This document shows positions 6,066 to 9,849 of a stretch of DNA of 9,849 nucleotides, piece by piece. The notes beneath the pieces were generated by a model. It was given only the letters and a program-made list of their open reading frames with translations. It made no database searches and was not told where the DNA came from. The DNA comes from an uncultured Clostridia bacterium (GTDB lineage Bacteria; Bacillota; Clostridia; Oscillospirales; Ruminococcaceae): NCBI GenBank assembly GCA_947165805.1, contig CAMVBT010000070.1:1-9849 (forward strand), in the 5' to 3' direction. Position numbers and translations under genes: made by a program. Numbering within the stretch: the first letter of the stretch is position 1; the number at the start of each line of letters is the position of its first letter.

Positions 6066-9000
6066 ATGATACGAAAAATTGCGGCTCTGCTCACAGCGGC
6101 GGCGCTGATGATAACAGGGCTCACACTCCCCGCGTCCGCGGAGAGCGGGACTGCGGAAAGCGCAGCTGCAAGCGCTGTCACGGATATCCCCGCGGCAGCA
6201 TACAGATACTCGCTGCCGTCGGATATGAGGGCGGCGTTCCTGACCCCTTCGGTGGATTTCTTCACCGACAGCGGCGAGAGCTCCGAAGATCTGTCAGCCG
6301 AGCTCGGAGATATCTACGCGAAATTTGTCGAAACGGGTCTGAATACGGCGATAATCAACACCGTATGCGACGGCAGGGCATATTACAGCCTTGACAGCTC
6401 CGGCGGCAGCGACCCGGTGCTCGCGGCGGTAAAGGCGGCTTACGAGAACGGCATTTCTCCGTTCGTGGTGCTCGACCTCGGGCAGATGCTCGCAGACTGC
6501 GGCTCCGGAGCCGGGACTGCGGATACGCTCATTTCGAGGACGCACCGCTTCGTGCTGAAATACGCCTGCACGGGCATAGTGATCGACGGCTATTACGCGA
6601 AACGCGATCCCCGCAGCTACGCGGGATACATGGCCAACGGCTCCGGCGTGGGCTACACCAACTACCTCTACGACACCGCCGAGCAGTATTTCCGCACAGC
6701 CGCCGAGGTCATACGCATGACGGACAACACCGTCGCGGCGGGCATTCTGATAAACGATATGTGGGCGAACGCCTCCTCCCGCGGGGACGGCAGCGAGACC
6801 GAGGATCATGTGCAGGCATATTACGACGGCTATTCCGATACCAAGGGCTACATAGAGAGCGGCTGTGCGGATTTCGCGCTGGTAAGGGCATACGGCTCGA
6901 TCACGTCGCAGAAGCTGCCCTTTGAGAAGGTCACCGGCTGGTGGGGAAATGTCGCGTCCGGAGCCGGGATACCTATGTATGTCGTGCATCACAACGAGTA
7001 CATAGGCACCGACACCGTAGGCTGGGGCGGCGTTGACCAGCTGTTGAAGCAGCTCTCGGTGGCAAAGGAGATGAGCGCCTACTCCGGCAGCGCGTTCAAT
7101 TCCTTCGCGTCGCTGAAAGCCGACCCTCTCGGCACCACAGGCACGCTGAAGTCTTATTTCCATGAGCAGATAAACGAAGAGTCGCTGTTCGAGGATCTGA
7201 AAATGACCTCCCCGGCAAATCTGACCTATACTACTACCGAGGCGGCAGTCACCTTCATGGGCAGCTTCGACAGCAACTTCCCCGTCACCTTCAACGGCGA
7301 GGCGATAAAGCTCAACGACGCGGGAAATTTCTATTTCGAGAAGCCGCTGTCCGCGGGGCTGAACACGTTCACCATAAGTCATAAGTCAAAGACATATACA
7401 TATAATATAACGCGTAAGATAACCGTGCTCCGCGAGATAGGCGAAGCGATAGCCGAGGGCAAGACGCTGAGCGTTGACGGCGGCACGAGGATAAAGCTGA
7501 CCGCGCGCGCATACAAGGGCGCCGATGTCAGCGCCACGGTAAACGGCACAAAGATCCCCATGGCAGAAGCGGAGGGCTCCGCCGACGAGGACGATGTGAA
7601 CTCCTCTTACCGCAGGTTCACGGGCACATACACCGTTCCCGCGGGCATCATCGGGCAGGCGCAGGAGCTGGGCAGGATTAAGATACTCGCGTCTTACGCC
7701 GGCTATTCCATGGAGGCTCTCGGCGCGGCTGTCCGCGTCAACCCCGAGCCCGAGCCCGTCGTGCACAACGAGGCGGTCATAATAGCGGACGAGTCCTCGG
7801 CGGGCAGCGGCGAGGTCATAGCGACCCTTGAGACCGCGCACTCGTCGGACGAGAACGTGAAGTACGTCCGCGTACTGAAAGACTTTACAATAACCTACGA
7901 CGGCAAGACCGCCGACGATATCCCGTCGCCGGTGTTCTCGCAGCTCCCGGCGGGTTCGCTGGAGGTCTACAAGTCCACATCGGGCAGCTACTACGTCACC
8001 GAGTCCGGCAAGCGCATAGCCATGAGCGCCTCCGAGCTCGAGGACGGCCCCGCGATAACGGAAAATTCCCTTACCGTAAGATCCTCCGGCACGTCGAACG
8101 GGAACGGCTACATAAAGCTGCATCTCGACCATAAGACGGGCTTCAATATCCGCGCGGCGTGCAGCAACTACTACACCGCGTGGGACGGCGACTACTATCT
8201 CGACAGCTTCAACGCCACGCACGTCTACATAACCTTCGAGAACGTCACCAAAGTCACCGCGCTCCCGTCCTTTGAGTACAATCAGGTATTCAGATCGGGC
8301 AAATGGGACACCGTGACGGAAGCCAACGGCACCAAATTCCGCCTTATCCTCGAGCTCCGGCAGCCGGGGGTATACAACGGACAAAAAGCAAAATACGACG
8401 AAAACGGCGATCTGATACTGTCCTTCCCCGTTCCCGTGAACACATTGAGCGGAATGACGATAGTAATAGACCCCGGCCACGGCTACGGCAAGCGCGCCGA
8501 CCTGTTCGACCCCGGCGCTATCGGCGAGGTCGTTGAGGAGGAGGTCGTGCTGGCGATATCGAAGGAGCTTACCGAGCAGCTCTCCGCCGCCGGAGCAAAC
8601 GTCATACGCTTAAAGACCGAAAGCGAGTTCCTGCTGACGCGCGACAGACCCAATGTCGCACGCGGGCTCGGCTGTGACCTGTTCATCTCCGTCCACGCCA
8701 ACAAAGCCACCGGCGACGCGCGCGGAGTCGAGGCGTACTACTTCACGTCCTATTCACAGCCCCTCGCTGCCGCGATATCGAAAAACATTGCGAAATACTA
8801 TCAGAGCAGCGTTTATTCCGACGGCGCGGACAAGAACCGCGGCGCGCGGTACAGCTACTACCATGTGACTCTCCAGCAGGATTTCCCGTCGATACTGCTC
8901 GAAACGGGGTTTGTCGATAACGTTCAGGACGCTATGGCTCTCGCTTCTCCCACGCACCGCAAGGGCATAGCCGCGGCGATAGTCACGGGCATAAAGGAAT

Positions 9001-9305
9001 ACCTCGCCCGCAGCAATATCTCATACGCGTCGGAGGGCTATGCCGCCGCGGAAGCGAGCGCAGGCGAGACCACCCTGCCCGCTCCGGAGACCACAACGGC
9101 TCCGCCGGAAACGCAGGCTCCCGATGAAACACCCGCAGAGGAGACCACCGTTCCCCCGGAGACCTCCGACACGTCATACGGGACAGAGATGCCGCCGGAG
9201 ACCTCCGCTCCGGAGCCGGAGGAACCGACCGGACAGACAACCGCGGCGGAGGCCGAAGCCGAGACCACGACCTCGAGCACATGGCGCCACGGCGGATTAA
9301 TGTAG
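6066..9305 (+). CDS. Secreted multidomain N-acetylmuramoyl-L-alanine amidase with degenerate GHL10-like barrel
   Basis: 1079 aa. Residues 1-25 are a signal peptide with a type I site after PASA. Residues about 52-375 align in order with the GHL10 barrel of the neighbour: GLNTAIINTVCDGRAYYSLD, FVLKYACTGIVIDGYY, ADFALVRAYGSI. The IDD motif is IDG here (D174 kept, Gly at 175), so catalysis is doubtful. Residues about 380-452 resemble an Ig-like or glucodextranase-B-type beta domain. About 455-660 are further beta-rich segments, and about 665-790 may be an AMIN-like domain. Residues 796-981 are Amidase_3: zinc ligands H805 (DPGHG), E824 and H877 (SVHAN), with catalytic E946 (LLETGF). It should cleave the MurNAc-L-Ala bond outside the cell. 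The tail, about 985-1079, is Thr/Glu/Pro-rich without LPXTG. It is co-transcribed with the glycosidase lipoprotein. The amidase call is firm; the middle domain names are tentative. Confidence 0.92.
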   Translation: MIRKIAALLTAAALMITGLTLPASAESGTAESAAASAVTDIPAAAYRYSLPSDMRAAFLTPSVDFFTDSGESSEDLSAELGDIYAKFVETGLNTAIINTVCDGRAYYSLDSSGGSDPVLAAVKAAYENGISPFVVLDLGQMLADCGSGAGTADTLISRTHRFVLKYACTGIVIDGYYAKRDPRSYAGYMANGSGVGYTNYLYDTAEQYFRTAAEVIRMTDNTVAAGILINDMWANASSRGDGSETEDHVQAYYDGYSDTKGYIESGCADFALVRAYGSITSQKLPFEKVTGWWGNVASGAGIPMYVVHHNEYIGTDTVGWGGVDQLLKQLSVAKEMSAYSGSAFNSFASLKADPLGTTGTLKSYFHEQINEESLFEDLKMTSPANLTYTTTEAAVTFMGSFDSNFPVTFNGEAIKLNDAGNFYFEKPLSAGLNTFTISHKSKTYTYNITRKITVLREIGEAIAEGKTLSVDGGTRIKLTARAYKGADVSATVNGTKIPMAEAEGSADEDDVNSSYRRFTGTYTVPAGIIGQAQELGRIKILASYAGYSMEALGAAVRVNPEPEPVVHNEAVIIADESSAGSGEVIATLETAHSSDENVKYVRVLKDFTITYDGKTADDIPSPVFSQLPAGSLEVYKSTSGSYYVTESGKRIAMSASELEDGPAITENSLTVRSSGTSNGNGYIKLHLDHKTGFNIRAACSNYYTAWDGDYYLDSFNATHVYITFENVTKVTALPSFEYNQVFRSGKWDTVTEANGTKFRLILELRQPGVYNGQKAKYDENGDLILSFPVPVNTLSGMTIVIDPGHGYGKRADLFDPGAIGEVVEEEVVLAISKELTEQLSAAGANVIRLKTESEFLLTRDRPNVARGLGCDLFISVHANKATGDARGVEAYYFTSYSQPLAAAISKNIAKYYQSSVYSDGADKNRGARYSYYHVTLQQDFPSILLETGFVDNVQDAMALASPTHRKGIAAAIVTGIKEYLARSNISYASEGYAAAEASAGETTLPAPETTTAPPETQAPDETPAEETTVPPETSDTSYGTEMPPETSAPEPEEPTGQTTAAEAEAETTTSSTWRHGGLM
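9156..9207 (+). repeat. Short coding repeat in the Thr/Glu/Pro tail
   Basis: The 13-mer CCGGAGACCTCCG occurs at 9156-9168 and 9195-9207, encoding the PETS units of the amidase tail. Similar looser repeats of Pro-Glu-Thr and Glu-Thr-Thr codons surround it. This is low-complexity linker sequence that may vary in length between strains. Confidence 0.6.
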
Positions 9306-9309
9306 ATAC

Positions 9310-9338
9310 TTGACTTATTCGCGGATCAATGCTATAAT
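9310..9338 (+). promoter_or_regulatory. Sigma-A promoter of trmL
   Basis: TTGACT (9310-9315), a 17-nt spacer ending TGC, then TATAAT (9333-9338). Both hexamers, the spacer length and the TGC extension are identical to the promoter at 4361-4389. It starts 5 nt after the amidase stop, with no terminator between, so trmL may also receive read-through. The predicted transcript start is near 9345. Confidence 0.9.
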
Positions 9339-9372
9339 ATAATGAATACGCAAACGGATCGGGGGGAATCGC

Positions 9373-9849
9373 GTGGAACTCAATATTGTTCTTGTCAACC
9401 CCGAGATACCGCCGAACACGGGCAACGTCGCCCGCACCTGCGCGGTCACCGGAGCAAGACTGCATATAGTAAAGCCTATGGGCTTCGAGCCGGACGACAA
9501 ACACCTCAAACGCGCCGGACTCGACTACTGGAGGCTTCTCGACCTGACATACTATGACAGTATCGGTGAACTGTTCGCGAAAAATCCCTGCGGCGAATTC
9601 AGATTTTTTTCGTCAAAGGCCGTCAACAATTACTGCGAAGCGGACTACCCGGACAAAGTGTTCATCGTGTTCGGCAGCGAGACCCGGGGACTTCCGGAGC
9701 TGATGCTCGTGCGCAACGAGCCGAGATGCGTGCGCATACCGATGCTCGGCGACGAGCGCGCAAGATGCCTCAACCTGTCAAACAGCGTAGCGGTCGGCAC
9801 TTATGAGGTGCTGCGGCAGTGGGGCTTCCCGAAACTGACCAATCAAGGT
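9373..9849 (+). CDS. trmL: tRNA (cytidine(34)-2'-O)-methyltransferase TrmL, 3' end cut by window
   Basis: 159 codons are present and the frame is open at the window edge. This is a SPOUT-class, S-adenosylmethionine-dependent enzyme that 2'-O-methylates the wobble base (C/U34) of certain leucine tRNAs in the cytosol. Signatures are PEIPPNTGNVARTCA (10-24), the knot segment VFIVFGSETRGLPE (96-109), IPM (122-124) and CLNLSNSVAV (132-141). The family is usually about 150-170 aa, so only a few residues are probably missing. The start is GTG at 9373-9375, preceded by a G-rich site (GGGGGGA at 9361-9367) 5 nt upstream. The protein pattern begins exactly there. It has its own promoter and no evident link to the wall genes. 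E. coli names the gene trmL (yibK); some Gram-positives call it cspR. Confidence 0.95.
   Translation, partial: MELNIVLVNPEIPPNTGNVARTCAVTGARLHIVKPMGFEPDDKHLKRAGLDYWRLLDLTYYDSIGELFAKNPCGEFRFFSSKAVNNYCEADYPDKVFIVFGSETRGLPELMLVRNEPRCVRIPMLGDERARCLNLSNSVAVGTYEVLRQWGFPKLTNQG

Noticed and set aside
6294..8480. Two long minus-strand ORFs (362 and 364 codons) opposite the amidase gene
   Set aside because: Both are mirror-frame shadows of a gene with signal peptide, conserved motifs and strong ribosome binding site. Neither has its own start signals.
9018..9302. LPXTG-type sorting signal in the amidase tail
   Set aside because: No LPXTG-like motif, hydrophobic segment or basic end is present. The tail is polar to its last residues.

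Overview
The window looks like chromosomal DNA of a Gram-positive Clostridia-type bacterium, most likely of the Oscillospiraceae/Ruminococcus kind. This is inferred from several traits: G+C-rich coding sequence beside A+T-rich intergenic DNA, strong AAGGAGG/GGAGG ribosome binding sites with two TTG starts and one GTG start, canonical sigma-A promoters, Thr/Glu/Pro/Ala-rich linkers in secreted cell-wall proteins, and an acn-icd operon for the oxidative half-branch of the TCA cycle. I could not test the taxonomy.

Left edge (1-306): no gene is visible. Positions 42-151 form a perfect four-way cloverleaf of nested inverted repeats, with more small hairpins just before it. The icd terminator (262-294, minus strand) follows.

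Leftward operon (307-4195, minus strand): a consensus promoter at 4241-4269 drives aconitase (TTG start), a 64-aa DUF4177-like protein, two small paralogous double-CxxC (zinc-ribbon-like) proteins, and then NADP-type isocitrate dehydrogenase. Gaps are 2-22 nt and the set ends at the rho-independent terminator. The two enzymes take citrate to 2-oxoglutarate, presumably for glutamate synthesis. The three small proteins have no known job in that step.

Divergent intergenic region (4196-4421): two back-to-back sigma-A promoters, with two inverted repeats on the acn side that are operator candidates.

Rightward cell-wall pair (4422-9305, plus strand): the first gene encodes a putative lipoprotein with a GHL10/DigH-like glycosidase domain. 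The second encodes a 1079-aa secreted protein with a degenerate GHL10-like barrel, several beta-rich domains, a C-terminal zinc amidase (Amidase_3) and a Thr/Glu/Pro-rich tail. Together they look like a peptidoglycan-remodelling module: amidase strips peptides, glycosidase cuts denuded glycan.

Right edge (9306-9849): a separate sigma-A promoter, with the same core hexamers as the lipoprotein promoter, precedes trmL (GTG start). trmL runs off the window almost complete.

Most of the window is ordinary housekeeping and cell-wall content. The parts most worth a second look are the cloverleaf repeat, the fusion of a degenerate glycosidase barrel to an amidase beside an intact homologue, and the three small proteins embedded between acn and icd.
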